From Dokdonella sp. (GTDB taxonomy: Bacteria > Pseudomonadota > Gammaproteobacteria > Xanthomonadales > Rhodanobacteraceae): a DNA stretch of 38,647 bases. Below the pieces are notes generated by a model. It had not been told where the DNA came from and searched no databases. It worked only from the letters and a program-made list of their open reading frames with translations. Location of the stretch: positions 1-38,647 of the forward strand of contig JALOBC010000028.1 in the NCBI GenBank assembly GCA_023228465.1, in the 5' to 3' direction. This document shows, piece after piece, positions 26,841 to 35,696 of the stretch. Made by a program: the position numbers and the translations under genes. How positions within the stretch are numbered: the stretch's first letter is position 1; every line of letters begins with the position of its first letter.

Positions 26841-27587
26841 ATGCGCCGCCCGCTGGTTGCCGGTAACTGGAAGATGCATGGTTCGCGCGCGATGGCCGCG
26901 GCGTTGGCCGATGCCGTCGTCGCCGGGCTGCCCGCGCGTGCCGAACTCGTGCTGGTGCCGCCGTACCCGTACCTCGAATCGCTGATTGCCCGCCACGGCG
27001 GCGCCGTGGGCTTCGGCGCGCAGGACCTCAGCGAGCACGCCGAGGGTGCCTGGACGGGCGAGGTATCCGGCGCGATGTTGAAGGATGTGGGTTGCAGCTA
27101 CGTGCTGGTCGGTCATTCCGAGCGCCGCCAGCATCACGGCGAGACGGATGAGCGCGTTGCGGCCAAGTTCGTGGCCGCGCAGGCGGCCGGGCTGGTGCCG
27201 GTGCTGTGCGTCGGCGAGACCCTGGCCGAGCACGAAGCGGGTGCCAGCACGGACGTGGTCGGGCGCCAGCTCGACGCGGTGCTGGCGCGCGCCGGTACGC
27301 AGGCCTTTGCCCGCGCGGTGGTTGCCTATGAACCGGTGTGGGCGATCGGCACCGGCAAGACCGCGACGCCGGATCAGGCGCAGGCGATGCACGCATTCGT
27401 GCGTGGCAAATTGCGCGAACGCGATGCTACAATAGCCAACTCGCTACGCATCCTGTACGGCGGCAGCGTGAAGCCCGCCAATGCGGCCGAACTGTTCGGT
27501 CAGCCGGATGTGGATGGCGGACTGATCGGTGGAGCCTCGCTGGTGGCCGCAGATTTCCTCGCCATCGGCAACGCCGTGGCAACGTGA
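26841..27587 (+). CDS. tpiA: Triosephosphate isomerase
   Basis: 248 residues, full-length TIM barrel. Catalytic lysine in VAGNWKMHG, catalytic histidine in YVLVGHSERR, catalytic glutamate in VVAYEPVWAIGTGKTATPDQ, phosphate loop ILYGGSVKPANA and DGGLIGGASL. It interconverts DHAP and glyceraldehyde-3-phosphate. The ATG follows ATGAGGAATCGCG, with a GAGGA Shine-Dalgarno. It is 10 bp upstream of secG, the usual gammaproteobacterial tpiA-secG arrangement. The 3' part contains a cluster of codons rare for this GC-rich genome (ACA, ATA, CTA), which form a promoter-like motif. Confidence 0.98.
   Translation: MRRPLVAGNWKMHGSRAMAAALADAVVAGLPARAELVLVPPYPYLESLIARHGGAVGFGAQDLSEHAEGAWTGEVSGAMLKDVGCSYVLVGHSERRQHHGETDERVAAKFVAAQAAGLVPVLCVGETLAEHEAGASTDVVGRQLDAVLARAGTQAFARAVVAYEPVWAIGTGKTATPDQAQAMHAFVRGKLRERDATIANSLRILYGGSVKPANAAELFGQPDVDGGLIGGASLVAADFLAIGNAVAT
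27425..27433 (+). promoter_or_regulatory. Extended -10 promoter motif inside tpiA
   Basis: TGCTACAAT, matching TGnTATAAT at all but one position. A weak -35-like TGGCAA lies 18 bp upstream (27404-27409). It uses rare codons ACA and ATA, and is 165 bp before secG, so it could give secG, tRNA-Leu and nuo their own start. Confidence 0.4.
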
Positions 27588-27597
27588 AGAGCCGAAT

Positions 27598-28083
27598 ATG
27601 CTGTCGATTGTTGCAAACGTCCTGTATGTCTTGATCTCGATCTCGATGGTCGTGCTGATCCTCCTGCAGCGTGGCGCGGGCGCCAGCGCGGGGGCGGCCT
27701 TCGGCGGTGGTGCGTCGGGAACGGTTTTCGGTGCGCGTGGTTCGGCGAGCTTCCTCTCGCGAAGCACGGCGGTTCTGGCAACTTTGTTCTTCCTGCTCAG
27801 CCTCGGCATGGGCATTTTCCTGGCGCGTTCCGGTGTCCAGGTGCGTCCGGCGGATGATCTCGGCGTGATGTCGGGGGCAGCCGTTCCGGCGCAGCAGGCA
27901 CCGGCGGAATCGACCCCGGCGGCACCCGCCGGCGGCACGATCCAGATCGGCGATGTCCCGCCGGCGCAGCCGGCCGCGGACAAGCCCGCGCCGACTGCCG
28001 CTCCGGCGACGCAGACAGCGCCGGCCGAGGCCGGGAAGCCGGAGGCGACCAAGCCGAAACAGGACGGGAAGGACGGTAAGTAG
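27598..28083 (+). CDS. secG: Preprotein translocase subunit SecG
   Basis: 161 residues. The N-terminal half is the two-helix SecG core: helix 1 (LSIVANVLYVLISISMVVLI), the LLQRGAGASAGAAFGGGASG loop that is the family signature, TVFGARGSASFLSRSTA, then helix 2 (VLATLFFLLSLGMGIFLA). The C-terminal half (about 90-161) is an Ala/Pro/Glu-rich low-complexity tail ending in lysines, common in this group. SecG is the small auxiliary subunit of the SecYEG translocon. The start follows GAAGAG, 10 bp after tpiA. tRNA-Leu begins 5 bp after its stop, so the two are in one transcript and need processing. Confidence 0.96.
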   Translation: MLSIVANVLYVLISISMVVLILLQRGAGASAGAAFGGGASGTVFGARGSASFLSRSTAVLATLFFLLSLGMGIFLARSGVQVRPADDLGVMSGAAVPAQQAPAESTPAAPAGGTIQIGDVPPAQPAADKPAPTAAPATQTAPAEAGKPEATKPKQDGKDGK

Positions 28084-28088
28084 GCTGT

Positions 28089-28173
28089 GCCCAGGTGGCG
28101 GAATTGGTAGACGCACTACCTTGAGGTGGTAGCGGGGCAACCCGTGGAGGTTCGAGTCCTCTCTTGGGCACCA
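28089..28173 (+). tRNA. tRNA-Leu (GAG)
   Basis: 85 nt including an encoded CCA (28171-28173). Acceptor stem GCCCAGG / CTTGGGC with one G-U pair. Anticodon stem CTACC/GGTAG with loop TTGAGGT, giving anticodon GAG at 28123-28125 (codons CUC/CUU). The long variable arm (CGGGGCAACCCG) is typical of class II leucine tRNA, and GGTTCGAGTCC is the T arm. secG - tRNA-Leu(GAG) is a conserved order in gammaproteobacteria. Confidence 0.97.
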
Positions 28174-28183
28174 ATCTGATCGA

Positions 28184-28219
28184 CCGGCGGGAACGGGAAC
28201 CAGGTTCCCTTCCTGCCGG
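28184..28219 (+). terminator. Long hairpin between tRNA-Leu and nuoA
   Basis: CCGGCGGGAACGGGAA (from 28184) pairs with TTCCCTTCCTGCCGG (to 28219) around a CCAGG loop. There is one bulged base and one G-U, for a stem of about 14-15 bp. It starts 11 nt after the tRNA CCA end. No T-tract follows, so it may be an attenuator, RNase III/E processing site or 3'-end barrier. Confidence 0.6.
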
Positions 28220-28295
28220 ATGATCCTCACTGACCGTCGTCGCAACGGTGGGTTTCGTTGCGGCCGCTGATGCGCCAGCCGGCGCGGAGGTGCAT

Positions 28296-28652
28296 GTGCT
28301 GACCGAGTATCTGCCGGTCCTGCTCTTCATCGTGGTTGCGGCCATCGTGGGCATCGCCCTGATCGTGATCGGCAACCTGTTCGGACCACGCCGGCCCGAA
28401 CGCGAGAAGTATTCCCCCTATGAGTGCGGCTTCGAGGCCTTCGAAGACACGCGCATGCGCTTTGATGTGCGCTATTACCTGGTCGCGATCCTGTTCATCG
28501 TGTTCGATCTGGAAATCGCGTTCGTGTTCCCGTGGGCGACGGTGTTCTCGAAGCTGGGCCTGCTCGGCCTGGTCGAGATGGGCATCTTCCTGGGCATGCT
28601 CGCGATCGGCTTCATCTATGTCTGGAAGAAGGGAGCGCTGGAATGGGAGTAG
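28296..28652 (+). CDS. nuoA: NADH-quinone oxidoreductase subunit A
   Basis: 118 residues from a GTG preceded by GGAGG 5 nt upstream; an in-frame GTG at 28248 would add 16 residues not typical of the family. Three membrane helices. The signature loop [20 protein letters not shown] carries the conserved Cys of the quinone-pocket loop (TM1-2), followed by [15 protein letters not shown] and [12 protein letters not shown]. It is a core membrane subunit at the junction of complex I's arms, and first gene of the nuo operon. The stop overlaps nuoB by 10 bp. Confidence 0.95.
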   Translation: MLTEYLPVLLFIVVAAIVGIALIVIGNLFGPRRPEREKYSPYECGFEAFEDTRMRFDVRYYLVAILFIVFDLEIAFVFPWATVFSKLGLLGLVEMGIFLGMLAIGFIYVWKKGALEWE

Positions 28653-29197
28653 TCGATCGCATCAGCTCGGCGATGCACAATCCGGCGCCGAACTCGGTCG
28701 TCGATGACATCCTGCGCCCCGAGCCCGACAACCCGGTCATGCAGAAGGGCTTCGCCACGGCGCGCCTGGATGAACTGATCAACTGGGCGCGTACCGGCTC
28801 GATGTGGCCGATGACCTTCGGCCTGGCCTGCTGTGCGGTAGAGATGATGCATGCGGGCGCCGCGCGCATCGACCTGGACCGCTATGGCGTCATCTTCCGC
28901 CCCAGCCCGCGCCAGTCCGACGTGATGATCGTGGCCGGCACGCTGGTCAACAAGATGGCGCCCGCCCTGCGCAAGGTCTATGACCAGATGCCCGATCCCA
29001 AGTGGGTGATCTCGATGGGCAGTTGCGCGAACGGCGGCGGCTACTACCACTATTCCTACGCGGTGGTGCGCGGCTGCGATCGCATCGTGCCGGTGGACAT
29101 CTATGTCCCCGGCTGCCCGCCGACTGCCGAGGCGCTCGTCCACGGCATCCTGCAGTTGCAGAAGAAGATCCGCCGAACCAACACGATAGCGCGCTGA
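28643..29197 (+). CDS. nuoB: NADH-quinone oxidoreductase subunit B
   Basis: 184 residues. Holds cluster N2, the last iron-sulfur cluster before quinone. The adjacent cysteines are in [11 protein letters not shown], with the third in [20 protein letters not shown] and the fourth in [15 protein letters not shown]. All four ligands are intact. [20 protein letters not shown] is diagnostic. The ATG overlaps the nuoA end, and nuoC begins 2 bp after its stop. It lies in the quinone module of the peripheral arm. Confidence 0.98.
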   Translation: MGVVDRISSAMHNPAPNSVVDDILRPEPDNPVMQKGFATARLDELINWARTGSMWPMTFGLACCAVEMMHAGAARIDLDRYGVIFRPSPRQSDVMIVAGTLVNKMAPALRKVYDQMPDPKWVISMGSCANGGGYYHYSYAVVRGCDRIVPVDIYVPGCPPTAEALVHGILQLQKKIRRTNTIAR

Positions 29198-29199
29198 CC

Positions 29200-29967
29200 A
29201 TGAAGAGCATGTTCGACAACAGCGCCGCGACGCAGGGCGCGATTGCAGCCGCGGAGGCGTTTGCCCAGTCGCTTGCCGCCCGTTTCGGCGAGCGCCTGAC
29301 TCGCTGCGTCGCCGAGCGCGGCGAAACCACCATCGAGGTGGCGCCGCAGGCGTGGCTGGAAGTGATGACCGCCTTGCGTGACGAGGCGGATTTCCGCTTC
29401 GAGCAGCTCACCGACCTGTGCGGCGTGGACTACCTGTCCTGGGGCGAGGCCGAATGGGATACCACCGACGTCAGCGCCGAGGGCTTCTCGCGCGGCGTCG
29501 AAGGGGAGGGGCCTGGGCGCTTCAGCTGGGCCGGGCGTCCGCGCGACGTGGCCATCCCGCATCGTTTTGCGGTCGTGGCGCATCTGCTCTCGATCAGCCA
29601 TAACCGGCGCGTGCGCGTGCGCGCCTTCTGTGACGATGACGAGCTGCCCAGCCTGCCGACCCTCACCGGCCTGTGGTCGGGCGCCAACTGGTTCGAGCGC
29701 GAGGCCTTCGACCTGTTCGGCATCGTCTTCGAGGGCCACCCGGACCTGCGCCGCATCCTCACCGATTACGGCTTCGTCGGCCATCCGTTCCGCAAGGACT
29801 TCCCGCTGATCGGCAACGTCGAGGTGCGCTACGACCCGGAGAAGCAGCGCGTGGTGTACGAACCGGTGACCTCCGTGGAGCCGCGCGTGCTGGTACCGCG
29901 CGTGGTGCGCGACGACTCGCGTTTCGAACAGGCCAGTGCCGAGCGCAAACTTGGGGGCGGCAGGTAA
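29200..29967 (+). CDS. nuoC: NADH-quinone oxidoreductase subunit C
   Basis: 255 residues, separate from NuoD (not the fused NuoCD of E. coli). The 30-kDa subunit pattern is present: [17 protein letters not shown], then [20 protein letters not shown] and the signature [20 protein letters not shown] with [20 protein letters not shown]. An extra acidic/glycine insert ([20 protein letters not shown]) lies between the first two segments. It is a peripheral-arm scaffold contacting NuoB and NuoD. Its stop overlaps the nuoD ATG (TAATG). Confidence 0.97.
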   Translation: MKSMFDNSAATQGAIAAAEAFAQSLAARFGERLTRCVAERGETTIEVAPQAWLEVMTALRDEADFRFEQLTDLCGVDYLSWGEAEWDTTDVSAEGFSRGVEGEGPGRFSWAGRPRDVAIPHRFAVVAHLLSISHNRRVRVRAFCDDDELPSLPTLTGLWSGANWFEREAFDLFGIVFEGHPDLRRILTDYGFVGHPFRKDFPLIGNVEVRYDPEKQRVVYEPVTSVEPRVLVPRVVRDDSRFEQASAERKLGGGR

Positions 29968-31220
29968 TGGCGGAGATCCGCAGCTACACGATGAACTTCG
30001 GACCGCAGCACCCGGCCGCGCACGGCGTGCTGCGCCTGGTGCTGGAGATGGACGGCGAGACCGTGGTGCGGGCCGACCCGCATATCGGCCTGCTGCACCG
30101 GGCCACCGAAAAGCTCGCCGAATCCAAGCCCTTCAACCACTCGATCGGCTACATGGATCGTCTGGACTATGTCTCGATGATGTGCAACGAGCACGCCTAC
30201 GTGCGCGCCATCGAGAACCTGATGGGTGTCGACGTGCCGGATCGCGCGCTGTGGATCCGCACCATGTTCGACGAGATCACGCGCATCCTGAACCACCTGA
30301 TGTGGATCGGCACGGCGGCGCTGGATCTTGGCGCGATGGCGGTGTTCCTGTACGCCTTCCGCGAGCGCGAGGAGCTGATGGACTGCTACGAGGCGGTCAG
30401 CGGCACGCGCATGCACGCGACCTACTACCGGCCGGGCGGCGTGTATCGCGACCTGCCGGGACACATGCCCAAGTACCAGGAATCCAAGTGGCGCAAGGGC
30501 AAGGACCTGGCGCGCTTCAACGCCGCACGCGAAGGTTCCCTGCTCGACTTCATCGATGCCTTCACGCAGACCTTCCCGCAGCGCGTGGACGAGTACGAGG
30601 AACTGCTCACCAGCAACCGCATCTGGAAGCAGCGCACGGTGGATATCGGCGTGGTCAGCCCCGAACAGGCGCTGGACTGGGGCATGTCCGGGCCCATGCT
30701 GCGTGCCTCGGGCGTGGAATGGGACCTGCGCAAGAAGCAGCCCTATGCCAAGTATGCCGAGGTCGACTTCGACATTCCGGTCGGCGTCAGCGGTGACTGC
30801 TATGACCGTTACCTGGTGCGCGTCGAGGAGATGCGCCAGTCCAACCGCATCATCAGGCAGTGCGTGGAATGGCTGCGCGCCAATCCGGGGCCGGTGATCA
30901 CGCGCAACTTCAAGGTGGCGCCGCCGACCCGCACCGAGATGAAGGAAAGCATGGAAGCGCTGATCCACCACTTCAAGCTGTTCACCGAGGGCTACAGCGT
31001 GCCCGCGGGCGAAAGCTACGCGGCGGTGGAGGCGCCCAAGGGCGAGTTCGCCTGCTACCTGATTTCCGACGGTGCCAACAAGCCGTTCCGCCTCAAGTGC
31101 CGGGCGCCGAGCTTCGCGCACCTGTCCTCCATGGACGAGATCGTGCGCGGCCACATGCTGGCCGACGTGGTGGCGATGATCAGCACCTATGACGTGGTGT
31201 TCGGGGAGGTCGACCGATGA
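29967..31220 (+). CDS. nuoD: NADH-quinone oxidoreductase subunit D
   Basis: 417 residues, the 49-kDa subunit related to the NiFe-hydrogenase large subunit. The signature [20 protein letters not shown] provides the quinone-site His loop, followed by [14 protein letters not shown], and RIMSGTR-type residues appear in [17 protein letters not shown]. The C-terminus is [20 protein letters not shown] with R. It forms the quinone pocket with NuoB. The start is fixed by TAATG coupling to nuoC. The stop overlaps nuoE (ATGA). Confidence 0.98.
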   Translation: MAEIRSYTMNFGPQHPAAHGVLRLVLEMDGETVVRADPHIGLLHRATEKLAESKPFNHSIGYMDRLDYVSMMCNEHAYVRAIENLMGVDVPDRALWIRTMFDEITRILNHLMWIGTAALDLGAMAVFLYAFREREELMDCYEAVSGTRMHATYYRPGGVYRDLPGHMPKYQESKWRKGKDLARFNAAREGSLLDFIDAFTQTFPQRVDEYEELLTSNRIWKQRTVDIGVVSPEQALDWGMSGPMLRASGVEWDLRKKQPYAKYAEVDFDIPVGVSGDCYDRYLVRVEEMRQSNRIIRQCVEWLRANPGPVITRNFKVAPPTRTEMKESMEALIHHFKLFTEGYSVPAGESYAAVEAPKGEFACYLISDGANKPFRLKCRAPSFAHLSSMDEIVRGHMLADVVAMISTYDVVFGEVDR

Positions 31221-31744
31221 AGGCAACCGGAACCTACGAACAGGTCAAGGATGTCGATCCGCTGGTCGCCCTGACCGACGCCACGCGCGCGCGCATCGAC
31301 CATTGGGCCACCAAGTTCCCGGTCGATCGCAAGCGCTCGGCGCTGATCCAGGGACTGTGGGCCGCACAGGAGCAGAACCAGGGCCATCTCACCGATGCCC
31401 TGATCACCGCGGTCACCAAGTACCTTGGCCTGCCGCAGATCTGGGGCTACGAAGTGGCCACGTTCTACTCGATGTTCGAGACGCGCCCGGTCGGCCACCA
31501 CAACGTCGCCATCTGCACCAACATTTCCTGCTGGCTGAACGGCGCGCAGGAAATCGTGCGCCATTGCGAGGAGAAGTACGGCATTGCCCTTGGCGAGAGC
31601 ACCGCGGATGGCCGCATCTACCTCAAGAAGGAAGAGGAATGCGTGGCCGCCTGTTGCGGCGCGCCGGTCATGCTGGTCAATGGCCACTACCATGAAAATC
31701 TGACGATCGAGAAGGTCGACCAGATCCTGGATGAATTGAAATAG
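31217..31744 (+). CDS. nuoE: NADH-quinone oxidoreductase subunit E
   Basis: 175 residues, the 24-kDa thioredoxin-like subunit holding the [2Fe-2S] cluster N1a. Ligands are in [11 protein letters not shown] (Cys-x4-Cys) and [14 protein letters not shown] (Cys-x3-Cys), all present. [20 protein letters not shown] is the family's helical signature. It works in the NADH module with NuoF. It is coupled to nuoD by a four-base overlap. After its stop comes a 67-bp gap carrying pyrimidine heptamer repeats before nuoF. Confidence 0.97.
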   Translation: MKATGTYEQVKDVDPLVALTDATRARIDHWATKFPVDRKRSALIQGLWAAQEQNQGHLTDALITAVTKYLGLPQIWGYEVATFYSMFETRPVGHHNVAICTNISCWLNGAQEIVRHCEEKYGIALGESTADGRIYLKKEEECVAACCGAPVMLVNGHYHENLTIEKVDQILDELK

Positions 31745-31760
31745 CCGGCGCTCGGCTACC

Positions 31761-31808
31761 CCGACTCCCAGCCCTCGTTTTCCAGCCCTCACTTTCCAGT
31801 CCCGCCCA
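31761..31808 (+). repeat. Pyrimidine-rich heptamer array before nuoF
   Basis: CCAGCCC-TCGTTTT, CCAGCCC-TCACTTT and CCAGTCC-CGCCCAG succeed each other in exact 7-base register (31768-31808), just before the nuoF ATG. It resembles the right arm of the heptamer elements at 23644 and 33260, without a left arm. No Shine-Dalgarno remains ahead of nuoF. Confidence 0.6.
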
Positions 31809-31811
31809 GCC

Positions 31812-33143
31812 ATGCCAAACGGTCCCGCCCCCAAGGAATACCAGGCCGTCTACACGACGCTCCAGTTCGAGCAGCCGTGGACGCTGGAAAACTACCTGAA
31901 GGTCGATGGCTGGAAGGCATGGAAGAAGATCCTCGCCGAGAAGCCCGATCCGGACACGATCATCGAGGAGCTCAAGAAGAGCGCCCTGCGCGGCCGCGGC
32001 GGCGCCGGCTTCCCGACCGGCCTGAAGTGGTCGTTCATGCCGCGCACGGCGCCGGGCCAGAAGTACATCCTGTGCAATTCGGACGAATCCGAGCCCGGCA
32101 CCTGCAAGGATCGCGACATCCTGCGCTTCAATCCGCATGCGGTGCTCGAGGGCATCGCCATCGCCTGCTATGCCACCGGTTCCACCATCGGCTACAACTA
32201 CATGCGCGGTGAATTCCACCACGAACCCTTCGAGCGCATCGAACAGGCGCTCAGGGACGTCTATGCGGCCGGCCTGCTGGGCAAGGACATCCAGGGTTCG
32301 GGCATCGACGTGGACATCCACAACGCGCTCGGCGCCGGCGCCTACATCTGCGGCGAGGAAACCGCGCTCATGGAGTCGCTGGAAGGCAAGAAGGGCCTGC
32401 CGCGCTTCAAGCCGCCGTTTCCGGCGAACTTCGGCCTGTATGGCCGCCCGACCACGATCAACAACACGGAAACCTACGCCTCGGTGCCGTCCATCCTCAC
32501 CAAGGGTGCCGACTGGTTCCTCAACGTGGGCAAGCCGAACAACGGCGGTCCCAAGGTGTTCTCGGTCTCCGGCCACGTCAATCGCCCGGGCAACTACGAG
32601 ATCCCGCTCGGCACGCCGTTCACGGAACTGCTGGAGCTGGCCGGCGGAGTGCGCAACGGCCACAAGCTCAAGGCGGTGATCCCCGGCGGCTCCTCGATGC
32701 CGGTGCTGCCGGCGGCCACCATGCTCGAGCTGACCATGGATTACGACGCGCTGCAGAAGGCCGGTTCCGGCCTCGGATCGGGCGCGGTCATCGTCATGGA
32801 CGAAACCACCTGCATGGTACGCGCCTGCCAGCGCATCAGCCGCTTCTACATGAAGGAAAGCTGCGGCCAGTGTTCGCCCTGTCGCGAAGGCACCGGCTGG
32901 ATGTACCGCATGCTTACGCGCATTGCCGAGGGCCACGCGCAAACCGGCGATCTGGAAATCCTCAGGCAGGTTGCCGGCCAGATCGAGGGCCACACCATCT
33001 GTGCCTTCGGCGAGGCGGCGGCCTGGCCGGTGCAGGGCATGCTGCGCCACTTCTGGGACGAGTTCGAGTACTTCATCAGGAACGGCCGCTCGGTGGTGGA
33101 TCCCGCGCCCGTGGCCAAGGCGCCATCGGAGCTCGTCGGATGA
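31812..33143 (+). CDS. nuoF: NADH-quinone oxidoreductase subunit F
   Basis: 443 residues. The NADH/FMN-binding 51-kDa subunit: FMN/NADH Gly-rich loop [19 protein letters not shown], flavin contact [34 protein letters not shown], and N3 cluster ligands [18 protein letters not shown] with a fourth Cys in [16 protein letters not shown]. It accepts electrons from NADH. The ATG ([11 protein letters not shown]) has no purine-rich Shine-Dalgarno: CCCGCCCAGCC precedes it. Translation may depend on coupling or on another mechanism. It is followed by a 157-bp gap with a heptamer element. Confidence 0.97.
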   Translation: MPNGPAPKEYQAVYTTLQFEQPWTLENYLKVDGWKAWKKILAEKPDPDTIIEELKKSALRGRGGAGFPTGLKWSFMPRTAPGQKYILCNSDESEPGTCKDRDILRFNPHAVLEGIAIACYATGSTIGYNYMRGEFHHEPFERIEQALRDVYAAGLLGKDIQGSGIDVDIHNALGAGAYICGEETALMESLEGKKGLPRFKPPFPANFGLYGRPTTINNTETYASVPSILTKGADWFLNVGKPNNGGPKVFSVSGHVNRPGNYEIPLGTPFTELLELAGGVRNGHKLKAVIPGGSSMPVLPAATMLELTMDYDALQKAGSGLGSGAVIVMDETTCMVRACQRISRFYMKESCGQCSPCREGTGWMYRMLTRIAEGHAQTGDLEILRQVAGQIEGHTICAFGEAAAWPVQGMLRHFWDEFEYFIRNGRSVVDPAPVAKAPSELVG

Positions 33144-33165
33144 TCAACTTGCGCTGCAGGCAGCC

Positions 33166-33300
33166 GGAATCGGCAACCGGCAATCGGGAATCGTCGCGGC
33201 TCGCGACGGCTGCGCGACAGGACCGCGCGATGCACGCCGACGTGCCGGCGCGGCTTTGGCGATTCTCCATTCCCCATTTCCCATTCGCGGCTTCCCATCC
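33166..33300. repeat. Heptamer-arm inverted repeat element between nuoF and nuoG
   Basis: Left arm: GGAATCG GCAACCG GCAATCG GGAATCG (33166-33193). Right arm: CGATTCT CCATTCC CCATTTC CCATTCG CGGCTTC CCATCC (33260-33300). The core contains a perfect 7-bp hairpin, CGTCGCG-GCT-CGCGACG (33192-33208). The right arm runs directly into the nuoG ATG. It has the same design as the dksA-glmM element. Confidence 0.75.
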
Positions 33301-35688
33301 ATGAGTGCCCAGCCTGTCAATCCGTCCGTGCCGCCCGATCACGTCACCATCGAGATCGACGGTCGCGAACTGGTCGTCCCCAAGGGCGTCAACATCATCC
33401 AGGCCGCCGATCGCGCCGGGATCGTCATTCCGCGCTTCTGCTATCACGAGAAGCTGCCGGTGGCGGCCAACTGCCGCGTGTGCATGGTCGAAGTCGAGAT
33501 GGGCGGCCGGCCGATGCCAAAGCCGGCACCCGCCTGCGCGACGCCGGTGGCCGATGGCATGAAGGTACACACACTGTCGGACAAGGCCCTGGCCGGACAG
33601 CGCAACGCCTTGGAGTTCCTGCTGATCAACCATCCGCTGGACTGCCCGGTGTGCGACCAGGGCGGCGAATGCGAGTTGCAGGATCTGACGATGGGCTTTG
33701 GCCGTTCCGTTTCGCGCTTTGCCGAGCGCAAGCGCGTGGTGGCCGACGAGGATCTCGGCCCGCTGGTCGAATCGGAGATGACCCGCTGCATCCACTGCAC
33801 CCGCTGCGTGCGCGTGATGAGCGAAGTTGCCGGCACCTACGAGCTGGGCGGCCTGGAGCGCGGCGAGCGCCTGCAGATCGGCACCTACGTGGGCAAGCCG
33901 CTGATGAGCGAGCTGTCCGGCAACGTCATCGACGTGTGCCCGGTGGGTGCGCTGACCGACAAGCCGTTCCGCTTCCGCGCGCGGCCCTGGGAACTGATTG
34001 CCCGCGAGTCGATCGGCTACCACGATGCGCTGGGTTCCAACCTGTGGCTGCACACGCGCCGCGGCGAAGTATTGCGCTGCGTGCCGCGCGACAACGAGGC
34101 CATCAACGAGTGCTGGCTGTCCGACCGCGACCGCTACAGCCGCGACGCGCTGCGCGCGCCCGATCGCGCCGCCAAGCCGCGCGTCAAGCGCGACGGCGAC
34201 TGGCTGGACGTGGACTGGAACGAAGCCATCCGCGTCGCCGCCGGGATCCTGCGTGAGACGCCGCAGGGCGGCCTTGGCGCGTTGGTGCATCCGGCCACTT
34301 CGAACGAGGAAGGCCATCTTCTCGCCAGCATGGTGCGGGCGCTCGGCAGCGAGCACATCGACCATCGCCTGCGCCAGCTCGACTGCAGCGGCGATGGCGT
34401 GGCGCCGGTATTCGGCATGCCCGTTGCGGACGTCGAGAGGGCCGAGGTGATCGTGCTCGTGGGCTGCAACCCGCGTCACGAAATGCCGCTGCTGGCCGCG
34501 CGCATCCGCAAGGCTGCCAGGCATGGCGCCAGGATCTTCGCGATCAATCCGCTTGATTTCGATTTCGATTTCGAGTTCGCGCCCGACGGCCGGCGCATCG
34601 TCGCGCCTGATACCTTCCTGGATGCCGTGCAGGCATTGGGTCGTGCAGCGGGTGGCGAGGACAGTTTCGAGGGAACCGTCGCCGCGGCGCTGCGTGAAGC
34701 CGCATCGTCGGTCATCGTGTTCGGCGAGGCGGCTCAGATGCACCCGCAGGCCGGCCAACTGCGCGCTGCGGTGCGCGAACTGGCGCGGGCCACGCAAGCT
34801 GCCTGCAACGAGATTCCGCTCGGCGCGAACGCCATCGGCCTGTCGCGCGCCGGCGTGCTGCCGGGCGGCGCGGCGCGGGATGCGCAGGGCATGCTGGCCG
34901 AGCCGTGCGCGACCTACGTGCTGTACGGCTGCGAGCCGCCGGAGGATTTTGCCGACGGGCGCAAGACACTCGACGCGCTCGGCAAGGCCGGGCAGGTGAT
35001 TGCCTTCGCCGCCTACACCAGCGCCGCGCTGGAGCGCGTGGCCAGCGTGATCCTGCCGATTGCGCTGCTGCCGGAAAGCGAGGCGACCCTGGTCAACGTC
35101 GATGGCATCGAGCAGTGCGTTGCGGCGGCCGCCAAGCCGCCCGGCGAGGCGCGCCCGGGCTGGCGCGTGCTGCGCGCGCTGGGCGCGGCGCTGGCGCTGG
35201 ATGGCTTCGATTTCATCGAGATCGCCGAACTGCGCGAACGCCTGGGCAGCGCTGTACGCCCGGCGCGTGGCGAACCGGCGCCGCCGCGCTCCATGCAGCG
35301 GCTGGAGAACGGCTTCGCCGCCGACCTGCCGGCCAACCTGCGCGCCGCGCCGGTGGCCGCGGTCACCGACCAGGTGCCGGCCGGCGAAGGGCCGCGCCCG
35401 TTGCGCCGCATCGCCACGACGGCCATCTACAGTACCGATGCCGTCGTGCGCCGGGCAGCGCCGCTGCAGGCGCATCCGCTGGCGCGCGCGGCCTGTGTCA
35501 CGCTGCACCCGGATGATGCAGGCGCGCTTGGCCTGAGTCATGGCGGGCACGCCCGCGTCAACGGCAGCCCGCTGCCGGTTGAAACCTCGCCGCGCGTGCC
35601 GCGCGGTGGCGCGTGGATCGAGGCGGGACTGGCCGCCACCGCGACGCTGCCGCCGTATGGCGCGTTCCTCGACATCAGCAAGGCGTAA
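33301..35688 (+). CDS. nuoG: NADH-quinone oxidoreductase subunit G
   Basis: 795 residues. The N-terminal ferredoxin-like domain binds [2Fe-2S] through [20 protein letters not shown] and PACATPV. The His-Cys type N5 site is [20 protein letters not shown]4 is [15 protein letters not shown] plus [15 protein letters not shown]. The additional CxxCxxxC site (N7 of E. coli) is missing: [17 protein letters not shown] stands there, as in most species. The C-terminal two-thirds is the molybdopterin-oxidoreductase-like scaffold without cofactor. The start codon directly follows a pyrimidine heptamer repeat, with no Shine-Dalgarno. nuoH starts 8 bp after its stop. Confidence 0.96.
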   Translation: MSAQPVNPSVPPDHVTIEIDGRELVVPKGVNIIQAADRAGIVIPRFCYHEKLPVAANCRVCMVEVEMGGRPMPKPAPACATPVADGMKVHTLSDKALAGQRNALEFLLINHPLDCPVCDQGGECELQDLTMGFGRSVSRFAERKRVVADEDLGPLVESEMTRCIHCTRCVRVMSEVAGTYELGGLERGERLQIGTYVGKPLMSELSGNVIDVCPVGALTDKPFRFRARPWELIARESIGYHDALGSNLWLHTRRGEVLRCVPRDNEAINECWLSDRDRYSRDALRAPDRAAKPRVKRDGDWLDVDWNEAIRVAAGILRETPQGGLGALVHPATSNEEGHLLASMVRALGSEHIDHRLRQLDCSGDGVAPVFGMPVADVERAEVIVLVGCNPRHEMPLLAARIRKAARHGARIFAINPLDFDFDFEFAPDGRRIVAPDTFLDAVQALGRAAGGEDSFEGTVAAALREAASSVIVFGEAAQMHPQAGQLRAAVRELARATQAACNEIPLGANAIGLSRAGVLPGGAARDAQGMLAEPCATYVLYGCEPPEDFADGRKTLDALGKAGQVIAFAAYTSAALERVASVILPIALLPESEATLVNVDGIEQCVAAAAKPPGEARPGWRVLRALGAALALDGFDFIEIAELRERLGSAVRPARGEPAPPRSMQRLENGFAADLPANLRAAPVAAVTDQVPAGEGPRPLRRIATTAIYSTDAVVRRAAPLQAHPLARAACVTLHPDDAGALGLSHGGHARVNGSPLPVETSPRVPRGGAWIEAGLAATATLPPYGAFLDISKA

Positions 35689-35696
35689 GCGACGAC

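Noticed and set aside
28248-28295. Longer NuoA from GTG at 28248
   Set aside because: It would add residues unlike NuoA N-termini; GGAGG is correctly placed for the GTG at 28296.
33076-35550. An 824-codon minus-strand open frame
   Set aside because: It is antisense to nuoG, whose iron-sulfur motifs are certain; composition is shadow-like.
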